This document shows, one piece after another, positions 1 through 9,325 of a DNA stretch of 64,000 nucleotides. The notes under the pieces were generated by a model. It was not told the DNA's origin. It ran no database searches and saw only the letters and a list, made by a program, of their open reading frames with translations. The first letter of the stretch is position 1, and each line of letters begins with the position of its first letter. This DNA is from Nonomuraea turkmeniaca (lineage in GTDB: Bacteria > Actinomycetota > Actinomycetes > Streptosporangiales > Streptosporangiaceae): positions 1 to 64,000 of the forward strand of contig NZ_VCKY01000025.1 of assembly GCF_005889735.1 (NCBI RefSeq), written 5' to 3'. A program made the position numbers and the translations under genes.

Positions 1-42
1 CCGCCAGCGTTCGTCCTGAGCCAGGATCAAACTCTCCAAACA
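1..42 (-). rRNA. 16S rRNA, 5' end only
   Basis: The reverse complement contains the universal 16S start region (AGAGTTTGATCCTGGCTCAG, the 27F primer site) followed by GACGAACGCTGGCGG, the usual actinobacterial continuation. Aligning the GAG of this motif with E. coli positions 9-11 puts the mature 5' end near position 42. The rest of the gene lies beyond the window. It reads in the same direction as the upstream valS. Confidence 0.97.
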
Positions 43-130
43 ATGAACATGTCCGGACAGATCTGTCCAAGCAAAACCGTCAAAAATGACGGGGTCATAC
101 ATGTGATGATGCACATGCACTGGCTTTTAA

Positions 131-153
131 CACACTGTTGAGTTCTCAAGAAA
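131..153 (-). promoter_or_regulatory. rrn leader antitermination boxA region
   Basis: On the minus strand the leader reads TTCTTGAGAACTCAACAGTG about 90 nt before the 16S start, the conserved boxA-type element of actinobacterial rrn leaders that recruits NusB/S10 antitermination factors. Its place between the promoters (226-337) and the 16S start supports this. Confidence 0.8.
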
Positions 154-225
154 CGGACGCGTACATCCCCACCAGAATCTCTTCCGAGATGCCGATGTGG
201 AGGCTCCACATACTTCGTTTCTTCT

Positions 226-255
226 ACACTACCAGATCAGGACGATTCTTGTCAA
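226..255 (-). promoter_or_regulatory. rrn promoter proximal to 16S
   Basis: The minus strand shows a perfect -35 TTGACA (250-255), an 18-nt spacer and -10 TAGTGT (226-231). Transcription would start near 220, giving a leader of about 180 nt before 16S that includes boxA. Confidence 0.75.
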
Positions 256-307
256 ACCGCTCGTTCCGGGAGCTTTAGGACCTGCCTCTCTTCGAGGCAA
301 CCCTGCT

Positions 308-337
308 AACTTACCCTGACTTTGGGCTCTTGTCCAA
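308..337 (-). promoter_or_regulatory. rrn promoter distal to 16S
   Basis: A second SigA-like promoter on the minus strand: -35 TTGGAC (332-337), 18-nt spacer, -10 TAAGTT (308-313). With the 226-255 promoter this gives the tandem arrangement usual for rrn operons. The stretch 43-482 otherwise holds only leader sequence and the valS 3' flank. Confidence 0.6.
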
Positions 338-482
338 CCGCGTGGTGGACACGACCCGAAGCCTGGGCTTGATCAGAGGGATGTCAGGGCTAACCAGCCC
401 CGCGTTGAAAACTGTAGCAGCCTCTGCGGGTGCGGATGGTCCATCTTCGGTAACGAATGGACCTTCCCATCGTACGTACGGT

Positions 483-3056
483 TCAAACCCCGAGCCCGGC
501 GAGCTGTGCCTCCAGCCGCGCGATGTCGGCGGACGCCTGGTCGGCACGGGTCCGCACCTTGGCCACCACGTCGTCCGGCGCCTTGGCCATGAACTGCTCG
601 TTGCCCAGCTTGGCCGCCGCCTGTGCGGCCTCCTTGCGCGCGGCGGCCAGGTCCTTCTCCAGCCGCTTGCGCTCGGCCACGACGTCGATGGCGCCCGCGG
701 TGTCGATCTCCACGGTCACATCGCCCACCGAGAGTTGTGCTGTGGCGTTGAACGACTCCGCCGGCTCCGTCAGGCGCAGCAATGCCCGGACGGCCGTCTC
801 CTGACCCGCCAGCGGCGTGCCGACGAGACCGAGGCGGGCGGCCACCTTCTGGCCGGGCTTGAGCCCTTGGTCCGAGCGGAACCTGCGGACCTCGGTCACC
901 AGCTCCTGCAGTGCGCCGATCTCCGCCTCGGCGGCCGCGTCCGCGTAACGAGCATCCGCGACCGGCCACGGCGCCACGACGATCGACTCGCCGCCGGTGA
1001 CGGCCCGCCACAACTCCTCGGTCACGAACGGCACCAGCGGATGCAGCAGGCGCAGCAGGGCGTCGAACACATGGCCCAGCACCAGCCGCGTGTGGTCCAG
1101 CCCCTCGCCGAGCTGGATCTTGGCCAGCTCCAGGTACCAGTCGCAGACCTCGTCCCACGCGAAGTGGTAGAGCATGTCGGCCGCCTTGGCGAACTCGAAC
1201 TCCTCGAAGGCCTCGTTCGCGGCCGTCACCACGGTCTGCAGACGCGACAGGATCCACCGGTCGGCTGCTGTCAGATCGGCGCCGTCAAGTGACCCGACGG
1301 TGGCACCGTTCATGAGCGCGAATCTGGTGGCGTTCCAGATCTTGTTGCAGAAGTTGCGTGAGCCCGCCGCCCATTCCTCGCTCACCGCGACGTCGGCGCC
1401 GGGGTTGGCGCCGCGCAGCAGGGTGAAGCGGGTGGCGTCAGCGCCGAAGCGCTCGATCCAGTCGAGCGGGTCGACCACGTTGCCGAACGACTTGGACATC
1501 TTCTTGCCGTATTGGTCGCGCACCATGCCGTGCAGCGCCACGACGCGGAACGGCGGCTCGCCGTCCATGGCGTACAGCCCGAACATCATCATCCGGGCGA
1601 CCCAGAAGAACAGGATGTCGTAGCCGGTGACGAGCACGGACGTCGGGTAGAAACGGGCCAGCTCCGGCGTGGTGTCCGGCCAGCCCATCGTCGAGAACGG
1701 CCACAGCGCGGACGAGAACCAGGTGTCGAGGACGTCGGAGTCCTGCGTGTAGCCGGCGGGCGGTTCCTCGTCGGGGCCCACGCACACGACCTCACCGTCC
1801 GGCCCGTACCAGACCGGGATGCGATGCCCCCACCACAGCTGGCGGGAGATGCACCAGTCGTGCATGTCGTCGACCCAGTCGAAGTAACGCTTGGCCAACT
1901 CCGGCGGGTGGATGCGGGTGCGCCCGTCGCGAACGGCGTCACCGGCCGTCTTCGCCAGCGGTCCGACGTTCACGAACCACTGCAGCGACAGCCGCGGCTC
2001 GACGACGGTCTTGCAGCGCGAGCAGTGACCGACCGAGTGCAGGTAGGGGCGCTTCTCGGCGACGATCATGCCTTCGGCGCGGAGCGCGGCGACGACGGCG
2101 GGCCGGGCCTCGAAGCGGTCGAGCCCCTGGAACGGCCCGTGCGCGGTGATCACGCCGCGCTCGTCCATGACCGTCAGCGACGGCAGGGAATGACGCCGCC
2201 CGATCTCGAAGTCGTTGGGGTCGTGGGCCGGCGTGACCTTGACCGCCCCCGTGCCGAAGGCGGGATCGACGTGCTCGTCGCCGACCACAGGGATCCGCCG
2301 GCCGGTGAGCGGCAGCTCGACCGTCGTGCCGATCAGGTGGGCGTAACGCTCGTCCGAGGGGTGGACGGCCACGGCCGTGTCGCCGAGCATGGTCTCGGCT
2401 CGCGTGGTGGCCACGACGATCTCGTCGGAGTAGCGGATCGAGACCAGCTCGCCCTCGTCCTCACTGTGCTCCACCTCGATGTCGGAGAGCGCGGTGAGGC
2501 AACGCGGGCACCAGTTGATGATGCGCTCGGCGCGGTAGATCAACCCGTCGTCGAACAGGCGCTTGAAGATCGTCTGCACGGCCCGCGACAGGCCTGTGTC
2601 CATGGTGAAGCGCTCGCGCGACCAGTCGACGCCGTCGCCCAGCTTGCGCATCTGGCCGAGGATGCGGCCGCCCGACTCCTCCTTCCACCGCCAGACCCGC
2701 TCGACGAACGCCTCACGTCCCAGGTCGTGCCGCGACAGACCCTCCTTGGCCAGCTCGCGCTCGACGACGTTCTGCGTCGCGATGCCGGCATGGTCCATGC
2801 CGGGCAGCCACAGCGTCTCGCGCCCCTGCATACGGGCCCGGCGCGTGAGCGCGTCCTGGATGGAGTGGTCGAGCGCGTGCCCGATGTGCAGGACGCCTGT
2901 CACGTTGGGCGGAGGAAGGACGATGCTGTACGGCTCGCGCGAGCTGCCCGGGTCGGCGCCGAAGTGGCCTTCGGATACCCAGCGGTCGTAATTGCGGGTC
3001 TCGACGTCGGCCGGTGTGTATTGCGTAGGCAGCTCTGGCGTTGTCACAGTGACCAA
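483..3056 (-). CDS. valS: Valyl-tRNA synthetase
   Basis: Cytosolic class Ia synthetase that charges tRNA-Val, 857 aa, close to the usual length for short bacterial forms. The ATP-site HIGH motif is at residues 57-60 and KMSKS at about 519-523. The editing (CP1) domain lies between them, and the tail after about residue 790 is a charged Ala/Lys/Glu-rich coiled coil typical of ValRS. The [16 protein letters not shown]-type editing-site motif (here [14 protein letters not shown]) is present. It follows clpX in the same direction, and an rrn operon comes next. No T-box leader is seen upstream. Confidence 0.98.
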   Translation of the reverse strand: MVTVTTPELPTQYTPADVETRNYDRWVSEGHFGADPGSSREPYSIVLPPPNVTGVLHIGHALDHSIQDALTRRARMQGRETLWLPGMDHAGIATQNVVERELAKEGLSRHDLGREAFVERVWRWKEESGGRILGQMRKLGDGVDWSRERFTMDTGLSRAVQTIFKRLFDDGLIYRAERIINWCPRCLTALSDIEVEHSEDEGELVSIRYSDEIVVATTRAETMLGDTAVAVHPSDERYAHLIGTTVELPLTGRRIPVVGDEHVDPAFGTGAVKVTPAHDPNDFEIGRRHSLPSLTVMDERGVITAHGPFQGLDRFEARPAVVAALRAEGMIVAEKRPYLHSVGHCSRCKTVVEPRLSLQWFVNVGPLAKTAGDAVRDGRTRIHPPELAKRYFDWVDDMHDWCISRQLWWGHRIPVWYGPDGEVVCVGPDEEPPAGYTQDSDVLDTWFSSALWPFSTMGWPDTTPELARFYPTSVLVTGYDILFFWVARMMMFGLYAMDGEPPFRVVALHGMVRDQYGKKMSKSFGNVVDPLDWIERFGADATRFTLLRGANPGADVAVSEEWAAGSRNFCNKIWNATRFALMNGATVGSLDGADLTAADRWILSRLQTVVTAANEAFEEFEFAKAADMLYHFAWDEVCDWYLELAKIQLGEGLDHTRLVLGHVFDALLRLLHPLVPFVTEELWRAVTGGESIVVAPWPVADARYADAAAEAEIGALQELVTEVRRFRSDQGLKPGQKVAARLGLVGTPLAGQETAVRALLRLTEPAESFNATAQLSVGDVTVEIDTAGAIDVVAERKRLEKDLAAARKEAAQAAAKLGNEQFMAKAPDDVVAKVRTRADQASADIARLEAQLAGLGV

Positions 3057-3512
3057 TTCTAGGGAGGCGAGCGAGCGGATAATGCCCCGAGCCCCGAAGC
3101 CGCTCCATGCCCCGGTCCACGCCCCGGTCCACGTCAGGTCTCCCGGCCGTCACGCTCCCGCTCGCCACGGCCCCATACGGCCCAGTGGCAAGGGAGCGCG
3201 CTGTCCGTGGCTTCAGCACCACGCTGTCGAGCTCCATGCCGCGGCGAGTGCAGCCCCCACGGCAACAAGCCCTCGCGGCTCTGACCACGCCATCTATGGG
3301 CAGCACCACCGGCGGCGGCCCACGTTACGACACGACCAGCGTGATCGTGCGCGCGCCCAGGTCGCGTCGGAAGCCGGCGACCAGAGCGACGGCCGCCCAA
3401 GACCTTGAAGGCTCAGGACGCGGATGGCGCCCGCGTGGCGTGAAGGCTCAGGACGCCGAAAGCGCCCGCGTGGCGGGCTGCCACGGGGCGCTCGGTGTGC
3501 GGGAAAGGCGGG
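3057..3512. other. Intergenic stretch valS-clpX with direct repeats
   Basis: This gap of about 456 nt has no convincing gene. It holds a 12-nt direct repeat (GCCCCGGTCCAC, at 3109 and 3121) and a 35-bp tandem pair at 3406-3475. The valS promoter should lie in its left part, but I could not assign clear hexamers. No U-tailed hairpin for clpX was found. Confidence 0.5.
3406..3475. repeat. Two 35-bp tandem repeats downstream of clpX
   Basis: Two adjacent 35-bp units (3406-3440 and 3441-3475) both begin TGAAGGCTCAGGACG and end GCGCCCGCGTGGCG. They differ only at a few central bases. The right unit ends about 37 nt from the clpX stop codon. Function unknown; it looks like a recent local duplication. 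Confidence 0.85.
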
Positions 3513-4796
3513 TCAGGCCGACTTCTCGCGAGGCGTGCGCTGCTGCTTGGCGGCCAGCTGGTCGCGAGGTACGAGCGTCGGGATCGCGTGCTCGATCACC
3601 GACTCGCGGGTGATGACCACCCGGGCGACGTCTTGCCTGGACGGCACCTCGTACATGACCGACTGGAGCACCTCCTCCAGGATCGCGCGCAGGCCGCGGG
3701 CGCCGGTGCCGCGCAGGATGGCCTGGTCCGCGATGGCCTCGAGCGCGCCGTCGGTGAACTCCAGCTCCACGCCGTCGAGCTCCAGCAGCTTGCGGTATTG
3801 CTTGACCAGCGCGTTGCGCGGCTCGGTGAGGATCTGGATGAGGGCCTCGCGGTCGAGGTTGTGCACAGAGGTGATGACCGGCAGGCGCCCGACGAACTCG
3901 GGGATCATGCCGAACTTCAGCAGGTCCTCAGGCATCACGTCGCCGAAGATGTCGGCCGTGTCGACCTCTTCCTTCGACCGGATGATGGCGTTGAAGCCGA
4001 TGCCCTTCTTGCCGATGCGCGACTCGATGATCTTTTCCAGACCCGCGAACGCGCCGCCGCAGATGAACAGCACGTTGGTCGTGTCGATCTGGATGAACTC
4101 CTGGTGCGGGTGCTTGCGGCCGCCCTGCGGAGGCACCGAGGCCGTGGTGCCCTCCAGTATCTTCAGCAGCGCCTGCTGGACACCCTCGCCTGAGACGTCA
4201 CGCGTGATCGACGGGTTTTCGCTCTTGCGGGCGATCTTGTCGACCTCGTCGATGTAGATGATGCCGGTCTCGGCCTTCTTGACGTCGTAGTCGGCGGCCT
4301 GGATGAGCTTGAGGAGGATGTTCTCCACGTCCTCGCCGACATAGCCCGCCTCTGTGAGCGCGGTGGCGTCGGCGATGGCGAAGGGCACGTTGAGCATCTT
4401 CGCCAGGGTCTGCGCCAGCAGTGTCTTGCCAGATCCTGTCGGCCCGAGCAACAGAATGTTGCTCTTGGCCAGCTCCAGGCCGTCGTCCCTGCCCCGGTCG
4501 CCGGACTGCACCCGCTTGTAGTGGTTGTAGACCGCCACCGAGAGGGCCTTCTTCGCCTTGTCCTGACCGATGACATAGGCGTCGAGGAACTCGTAGATCT
4601 CTCTCGGCTTGGGCAGGTTGTCCCACTTGAGCTCGGAGGACTCGGACAGCTCCTCCTCGATGATCTCGTTGCAGAGATCAATGCACTCATCGCAGATGTA
4701 GACGCCTGGACCGGCAATGAGCTTCTTGACTTGCTTCTGGCTCTTTCCACAGAAAGAGCACTTCAGCAGGTCTCCCCCGTCGCCGATGCGTGCCAC
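3513..4796 (-). CDS. clpX: ATP-dependent Clp protease ATPase subunit ClpX
   Basis: AAA+ unfoldase that feeds substrates to ClpP1P2. With the GTG start at 4796 the product is 427 aa, the usual ClpX length. This start follows AAAGGAG by 8 nt and gives the conserved N-terminus [18 protein letters not shown]; the frame is open to 4853 but those 19 codons are unlike the family. The zinc-binding domain has cysteines 13, 16, 35 and 38. Walker A GPTGSGKT is at about 118-125, followed by Walker [11 protein letters not shown]. It lies downstream of clpP1-clpP2 in the same direction, with its own leader containing a GNRA-capped hairpin. Confidence 0.98.
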   Translation of the reverse strand: MARIGDGGDLLKCSFCGKSQKQVKKLIAGPGVYICDECIDLCNEIIEEELSESSELKWDNLPKPREIYEFLDAYVIGQDKAKKALSVAVYNHYKRVQSGDRGRDDGLELAKSNILLLGPTGSGKTLLAQTLAKMLNVPFAIADATALTEAGYVGEDVENILLKLIQAADYDVKKAETGIIYIDEVDKIARKSENPSITRDVSGEGVQQALLKILEGTTASVPPQGGRKHPHQEFIQIDTTNVLFICGGAFAGLEKIIESRIGKKGIGFNAIIRSKEEVDTADIFGDVMPEDLLKFGMIPEFVGRLPVITSVHNLDREALIQILTEPRNALVKQYRKLLELDGVELEFTDGALEAIADQAILRGTGARGLRAILEEVLQSVMYEVPSRQDVARVVITRESVIEHAIPTLVPRDQLAAKQQRTPREKSA

Positions 4797-4824
4797 CCCA
4801 GATACTCCTTTGCGTGGGACCGCC

Positions 4825-4840
4825 CTGCTCTCGCGAGCAG
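4825..4840 (-). other. Small GNRA hairpin in clpX 5' leader
   Basis: On the minus strand CTGCTC-GCGA-GAGCAG forms a 6-bp stem with a GCGA tetraloop, 14 nt upstream of the clpX Shine-Dalgarno. It could stabilise the leader or be part of an operator. This is inferred from sequence only. Confidence 0.4.
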
Positions 4841-4930
4841 TGTCTCCGGACATCCTCCGGACTTGGCCGAACCGCTCAGGTTTCGACGTTACCGTCTTCT
4901 GGGCCCTCAGTGAGCCCCCTAGCGGCGAGT

Positions 4931-4969
4931 CGCACCGGAACGTGCCCTATTGGGCAGCGCCCCGGTGCG
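4931..4969 (-). terminator. Nested hairpin after clpP2
   Basis: CGCACCGG (4931-4938) pairs with CCGGTGCG (4962-4969). Inside it TGCCC pairs with GGGCA around a TATT loop (4943-4956). It starts 11 nt past the clpP2 stop and separates the clpP1P2 transcript from clpX. There is no U-tract, as is common for actinobacterial terminators. Confidence 0.6.
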
Positions 4970-4980
4970 TCACATCCCGC

Positions 4981-5604
4981 CTAGGAAGCCACGGCCTGAG
5001 CTCGTTTCTTCCTGGACGGAATGATGTCGTCGATCAGACCATACGCCTTTGCCTCGTCCGCGTTGAGAATTTTGTCGCGTTCGATGTCCTTGCGGACCTC
5101 AGCGGAGGACTTGCCCGTGTGCCGGGCCACGATGTCCTCCAGCAGAGTCCGCATGCGCAGGATCTCTCTAGCCTGGATCTCGATGTCGCTGCCCTGGCCG
5201 CCGCCCTCGGTGGACGGCTGGTGGATCAGCACCCGGGCGTTGGGCAGCGCGAACCGCTTGCCCGGGGTGCCGCCGGACAGCAGCACGGCCGCGGCGGACG
5301 CGGCCTGGCCGAGGCAGACGGTCTGAATCTCCGGCCGGACGAACTGCATCGTGTCGTAGATCGCCGTCATGGCCGTGAAGGAGCCGCCGGGCGAGTTGAT
5401 GTAGATGCTGATGTCACGGTCGGGATCGAGCGACTCCAGCGTCAGCAGCTGGGCCATCACGTCGTTGGCCGACGCGTCGTCGATCTGCACTCCGAGGAAG
5501 ATGATGCGGTCCTCGAAGAGCTTGTTGTACGGGTTCATCTCCTTCACGCCGTAGGACGTGCGCTCGACGAAGGAGGGGAGAACGTAACGGCTCTGGATAT
5601 TCAT
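4981..5604 (-). CDS. clpP2: ATP-dependent Clp protease proteolytic subunit ClpP2
   Basis: Serine peptidase subunit of the hetero-tetradecameric ClpP1P2 protease, 207 aa. The nucleophile Ser103 sits in GQAASAAA and the catalytic His128 in LIHQPS. The SPGG oxyanion loop is at 71-74. The tail is basic (RKKRAQ). It starts 11 nt after the clpP1 stop, so the two are cotranscribed as in other actinobacteria, where both rings are needed for activity. Confidence 0.97.
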   Translation of the reverse strand: MNIQSRYVLPSFVERTSYGVKEMNPYNKLFEDRIIFLGVQIDDASANDVMAQLLTLESLDPDRDISIYINSPGGSFTAMTAIYDTMQFVRPEIQTVCLGQAASAAAVLLSGGTPGKRFALPNARVLIHQPSTEGGGQGSDIEIQAREILRMRTLLEDIVARHTGKSSAEVRKDIERDKILNADEAKAYGLIDDIIPSRKKRAQAVAS

Positions 5605-5615
5605 GTCAGCTCCCC

Positions 5616-6248
5616 CTAGGAGACCGGGCCCTGTGAGGGCACCTGACGCGCGCTCCGGACGACGTGGTCGATGAAGCCGTAGTCCTTGGCTTCCTCGGCC
5701 GTGAACCAGCGGTCGCGGTCGGAATCGGCCTCGATCTGGTCCAGCGGCTGCCCCGTGTGGAAGGCGATCCGCTCGGCCAGTGTCTTCTTCACGTAGAGCA
5801 TCTGCTCGGCCTGGATGGCGATGTCGGCAGCGGTGCCGCCGATGCCGCCAGACGGCTGGTGCATCATGACGCGGGCGTGCGGCAGGCCGAAGCGCTTGCC
5901 CCTGGCCCCGGCGGTGAGCAGGAACTGCCCCATCGAGGCCGCCATGCCCATCACAACCGTCGATACGTCGTTCGGCACGTATTCCATCATGTCGTAAATC
6001 GCCATACCTGCACTCACCGAGCCCCCCGGCGAGTTGATGTAGAGCGAGATGTCGCGGTCGGGGTCGTCGGCCGCGAGGAGCAGCAGCTCGGCGCAGATGC
6101 GGTTGGCGATCTCGTCGTTGACCTCCTGCCCGAGCACGATGATGCGTTCCCTGAGCAGGCGCTGGTAAAGCTGGTCTTCAAGCCGGAAGGCGGAGCCGTT
6201 CTCACGGCCTCGAGACTCAGGCTGATAGAAGGTCGGCGGGCTGGTCAC
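5616..6248 (-). CDS. clpP1: ATP-dependent Clp protease proteolytic subunit ClpP1
   Basis: Partner subunit of ClpP2. I chose the GTG start at 6248 because GGAAGGTG lies 5 nt upstream and the product (210 aa, starting [10 protein letters not shown]) has normal length; the frame stays open to 6353 with non-family sequence. Catalytic Ser105 is in GMAASMGQ and His130 in [12 protein letters not shown] marks the oxyanion site. It is the first gene of clpP1-clpP2, and a ClgR-type box lies about 90 nt upstream. Confidence 0.96.
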   Translation of the reverse strand: MTSPPTFYQPESRGRENGSAFRLEDQLYQRLLRERIIVLGQEVNDEIANRICAELLLLAADDPDRDISLYINSPGGSVSAGMAIYDMMEYVPNDVSTVVMGMAASMGQFLLTAGARGKRFGLPHARVMMHQPSGGIGGTAADIAIQAEQMLYVKKTLAERIAFHTGQPLDQIEADSDRDRWFTAEEAKDYGFIDHVVRSARQVPSQGPVS

Positions 6249-6336
6249 AGCGTCACCTTCCGATGCGTCGTAATCGATTGGCTTTGCTTGTGACCTTAAC
6301 GCGCGCCGCCCACAGGTCATGCCCGGTCCCCGTACT

Positions 6337-6350
6337 GTTCGCTGACGGCG
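6337..6350. promoter_or_regulatory. Candidate ClgR operator upstream of clpP1
   Basis: GTTCGC-TGACG-GCG matches the GTTCGC-N5-GCG operator described for Streptomyces ClgR, activator of clp and lon genes. It lies 89 nt upstream of the clpP1 start, a plausible activator position. Confidence 0.6.
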
Positions 6351-6626
6351 CATGTTCGGGCCTTGTACGCGTCCGCCGGGTTCGTACGGGAAGTCGACGA
6401 CGCCCCTGGCGCGCCCTGAGACGGCGGTCTACGGCCGGCGGGCGGCGAGTCGGCGGTCGGGAGCGGCCTCGCCCCTTCAGCGCTCCTCCTGAGCCGCCTG
6501 AGCGCCCCAGCGCCATCCGGATGGCCCAGACGCCCCGCGGCACGATGGCAGTCGGCATGCCGGGCGACGGCTGCGCGCATCTCGGCACACCGGACGACAG
6601 GAGGGGCCGCTGCGCCACTGGCACGT

Positions 6627-6661
6627 CGAAGCCCCCGGACCGTTTCGGCGCGGGGGCTTCG
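6627..6661 (-). terminator. Terminator of tig
   Basis: CGAAGCCCCCG (6627-6637) pairs perfectly with CGGGGGCTTCG (6651-6661), an 11-bp GC-rich stem with a 13-nt loop, about 20 nt past the tig stop codon. Confidence 0.8.
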
Positions 6662-6680
6662 CGTTGGAGGGCGGGAGGGC

Positions 6681-8057
6681 TTACGCCTCGGGCTTCTCCT
6701 CGGCCTCTGCCTCTTCCTGAACGGCCTCTTCACCGCTGATCTCGGTGTAGATCGCCTTGAGGTCGACCTCGTTGCCCTCGGAGTCCACGATCTTGGCGGA
6801 GTCGCCGATCACGGACTTGGCCTTGTCGCGGACGATCTCGACCATGGCCATCGTGAGCTGGTCGTTGTCGGCCAGGTGCTTGGCCAGCTCGTTGGGCTGG
6901 ACGCCCATGTCCATGGCGCGGCGCACCACGAAGTTGGTCAGCTCCTGCTCGGAGACGCCCAGATCCTCGGCCTTGACGATCTTGTCGAGCACGAAGCCGA
7001 CCTTGAGCGCGCGGGCGGAGTTCGTCTCGAACTCGGCGAAGCGCTCCTCCTCCGTCGTCTGGTAGAGGCGGAAGAAGGCGTCGCGGCTCAGGCCGCTCTC
7101 GGCCACCTGGTGGTTCAGGTTGTGCTTACGGGCGTCGATCTCGGCCTTGAGCGCGCTCTCCGGCAGCGGGATGTCGATCTGCTCGAGCAGCGCGTCGAGC
7201 GACTTCTCGCGGGCCTGCACGACCTGGTCGATGAGCTTGTTGCGGCGGGCCTGCTCGCGGATGCTGGCCTTGAGCTCGTCGAGCGTGTCGAACTCGCTGG
7301 CCAGCTGGGCGAACTCGTCGTCCAGCTCCGGCAGGACCTTCTCCTTGACCGACTTGACGGTGATGATCACGTCGGCTTCCTCGCCGGCGTTCTCGCCGCC
7401 GACCAGCTCGGTCTTGAAGCTCTTCTCCTCGCCCGCGGACATGCCCTCGAGCGCGGCGTCGAGGCCCTGCAGCACGGAGCCGGCGCCGACCTCGTAGGAC
7501 ACCTCGCTGGCCTGCTGCTCCTCGATGTTCTTGCCGTCGATCTCGGCGCGCAGGTCCATGACGACGAAGTCGCCGTTGGCGGCCGCCCGCTCGACACCGG
7601 TCAGCGTGGCGAAGCGCTGGCGCAGCGCGTCGAGCTGCGCGTTCACGTCTTCGTCGGAGACCTCGGCGGAGTCGACGGTGACCTCGATGCCCGCGTAGTC
7701 GGGCACCTCGAAGTTGGGCCGGATGTCGACCTCGGCGGTGAACTCGATCTGCTCGCCGTCGTCGATCTTCGTGACCTCGATGTCCGGCTGGCTGACCGGG
7801 AACACGTCGACCTCGTCGACGGCCTGGCCGTACAGCTTGGGCACCGCGTCGTTGAGGGTCTCCTCCAGCACTACCGCCCGGCCGAAGCGCTGCTCGATGA
7901 TGCGGGCCGGAACCTTGCCAGGTCGGAACCCGGGGACGCGCACCTGCTGCGCGACCTTCTTGTACGCCGCATCCATGCTCGGGCGCAGCTCGTCGAACGG
8001 CACCTCGACAGTGAGCTTGACCCGCGTGGGGCTGAGCTCCTCGACAGCGGTCTTCAC
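6681..8057 (-). CDS. tig: Trigger factor
   Basis: Ribosome-bound chaperone and peptidyl-prolyl isomerase, 458 aa. The N-terminal ribosome-binding domain carries a family signature loop (VPGFRPGKVP, residues 42-51). An FKBP-like PPIase domain follows at about 160-245 (GDFVVMDLRAEIDG...), then a helical C-terminal chaperone domain. The C-terminus is a very acidic Glu/Ala tail, common in actinobacteria. It is the most upstream gene of the tig-clpP1-clpP2-clpX-valS block and has its own terminator. Confidence 0.97.
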   Translation of the reverse strand: MKTAVEELSPTRVKLTVEVPFDELRPSMDAAYKKVAQQVRVPGFRPGKVPARIIEQRFGRAVVLEETLNDAVPKLYGQAVDEVDVFPVSQPDIEVTKIDDGEQIEFTAEVDIRPNFEVPDYAGIEVTVDSAEVSDEDVNAQLDALRQRFATLTGVERAAANGDFVVMDLRAEIDGKNIEEQQASEVSYEVGAGSVLQGLDAALEGMSAGEEKSFKTELVGGENAGEEADVIITVKSVKEKVLPELDDEFAQLASEFDTLDELKASIREQARRNKLIDQVVQAREKSLDALLEQIDIPLPESALKAEIDARKHNLNHQVAESGLSRDAFFRLYQTTEEERFAEFETNSARALKVGFVLDKIVKAEDLGVSEQELTNFVVRRAMDMGVQPNELAKHLADNDQLTMAMVEIVRDKAKSVIGDSAKIVDSEGNEVDLKAIYTEISGEEAVQEEAEAEEKPEA

Positions 8058-8224
8058 GGAATGGTCTCCTTGATCAAGCTACGAGTGATCGCGGGCGCGT
8101 CCAATCGGTACGGCTCACGCGCCGCGCCCACATGTGCGGTGTTGGGCATGCTCCGCCAGGCGGCGTCCAACGCCGATGGTCCAGTCTAGGGCAGATGCAC
8201 ACCCAACAACGACGTCCGCCGCCG

Positions 8225-9091
8225 TCAGAACTCCTCCGAGATCGTCCGCAGTAGCTCGATCGTCTCATCCGGGGTGGTGCTCACCGCGCACAGCCGTTCC
8301 ATCACCTCGGTGTATCGGTCCACGTCCTCACGCTTGTCCAGGTAGAGCGCGCTGGCGAGCTGCTCGACGTACACGACGTCGGGCAGGTCGGGATCGGGGA
8401 AGCGCAAGATGCTGAAAGCCCCGCCCTCGGCACTGTGCCCGCCGAAGCTGAACGGCATGATCTGGATCGTGATGTTCGGCTGGCGCATGAGGTCGATGAG
8501 GTGCTCCAGCTGAGCCCTCATCACCTCGGCTCCGCCGATCGGCCGCCGGAGCGCGGCCTCGTCGATCACCGCCCAGAAGACCGGCCCGTCCGGCTTGTCC
8601 AAGATCCTCTGGCGCTCCAGCCGGAGATCGACCCGCCTGGCGATCTCCTCGGCTCCGATGCCCGCCGCTCCGGCGGTCACCACAGCCCTGGCGTACTCCT
8701 TGGTCTGCAACAGTCCCGGCACGAACTGGACTTCATAGGTCCTGATCCTGGCGGCCGCCTCTTCGAGGCCGACGTACGCCTGGAACCACGTGGGCAGGAC
8801 ATCGTTGAACCGGTGCCACCAGCCCGGCTCGTTGGCGGTGGCGACCAGGTCGAGCACGGCGGAGCGGGCCTGCTGATCCACGACCCCGTACAGGGTCAAC
8901 AGGTCTGCCACGTCGCGTTCTTTGAACCCCACTCGGCCCAGCTCCATGCGGCTGATCTTGGATTCCGAGCCCCGGATGAGGTGGCCCGCCTCCTCACGAG
9001 TGACGTTCTTCGCTTCCCTGAGCTTGCGCAGCTGGGAGCCCAGGAGGATGCGCAGCGCCGTCGGCCCGGAACCCGGCTGGTTCTGCGTCAC
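8225..9091 (-). CDS. XRE-family regulator with DUF5753 (Scr1-like)
   Basis: DNA-binding regulator of a family greatly expanded in filamentous actinobacteria. The GTG start at 9091 has AGGAGG 4 nt upstream and gives 288 aa; the frame is open to 9127. An N-terminal helix-turn-helix (about 15-70, with GSESKISRMELGRVGF) is followed by the DUF5753 sensor-like domain (about 90-280, containing FVPGLLQTKEYARAV). It is divergent from an RsbW-like ATPase gene, and palindromes fill the shared promoter region (9211-9296). Such pairs act in developmental or toxin-antitoxin-like switches; the target here is unknown. No DUF397 partner is present. Confidence 0.9.
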   Translation of the reverse strand: MTQNQPGSGPTALRILLGSQLRKLREAKNVTREEAGHLIRGSESKISRMELGRVGFKERDVADLLTLYGVVDQQARSAVLDLVATANEPGWWHRFNDVLPTWFQAYVGLEEAAARIRTYEVQFVPGLLQTKEYARAVVTAGAAGIGAEEIARRVDLRLERQRILDKPDGPVFWAVIDEAALRRPIGGAEVMRAQLEHLIDLMRQPNITIQIMPFSFGGHSAEGGAFSILRFPDPDLPDVVYVEQLASALYLDKREDVDRYTEVMERLCAVSTTPDETIELLRTISEEF

Positions 9092-9210
9092 TTTGCCTCC
9101 TATCAAGGTCCGCACACACAGTGACACCTCTCCGCCTTGAATGACAAGGTCTCAACCTGGTGTCCGGTTCTGGAGATCTGTGCCCAGAAACGCCGCTTGC
9201 TATTGCACAT

Positions 9211-9226
9211 TGCAGCTGCACGTGCA
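9211..9226. promoter_or_regulatory. Overlapping palindromes TGCAGCTGCA / TGCACGTGCA
   Basis: Two perfect 10-bp palindromes overlap by four bases (9211-9220 and 9217-9226) in the gap between the XRE gene and the ATPase gene. They are possible binding sites for the XRE regulator. Confidence 0.45.
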
Positions 9227-9266
9227 TTTGGGTCTTGCAGCGGCGGCGGTCGTGACCCATGATGGC

Positions 9267-9296
9267 TTAGTGCATATTGGGCCAAACATGCACTAA
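9267..9296. promoter_or_regulatory. Inverted repeat operator before the ATPase gene
   Basis: TTAGTGCAT (9267-9275) and ATGCACTAA (9288-9296) form a perfect 9-bp inverted repeat with 12-nt spacing. The spacer contains the smaller palindrome TTGGGCCAA. It lies 30 nt upstream of the ATPase start, so a bound regulator would control that gene. Confidence 0.6.
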
Positions 9297-9325
9297 CCAA
9301 GGCTGAACGGGGAGGTATCGGCGGC

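Larger units (their letters stand above)
6249..6680. other. Intergenic region tig-clpP1
   Basis: This gap of about 430 nt holds the clpP1 promoter region with the ClgR box (6337-6350) and the tig terminator (6627-6661). The rest (6360-6620) is GC-rich, and I see no gene or RNA in it. Confidence 0.5.

Noticed and set aside
330-1292. Long plus-strand open frame opposite valS
   Set aside because: It is antisense to the well-supported valS gene, rich in Arg/Gly/Leu, and typical of shadow frames in high-GC DNA.
3057-3300. T-box leader for valS
   Set aside because: No T-box sequence or specifier hairpin was seen; such leaders for valS are a Firmicutes feature.
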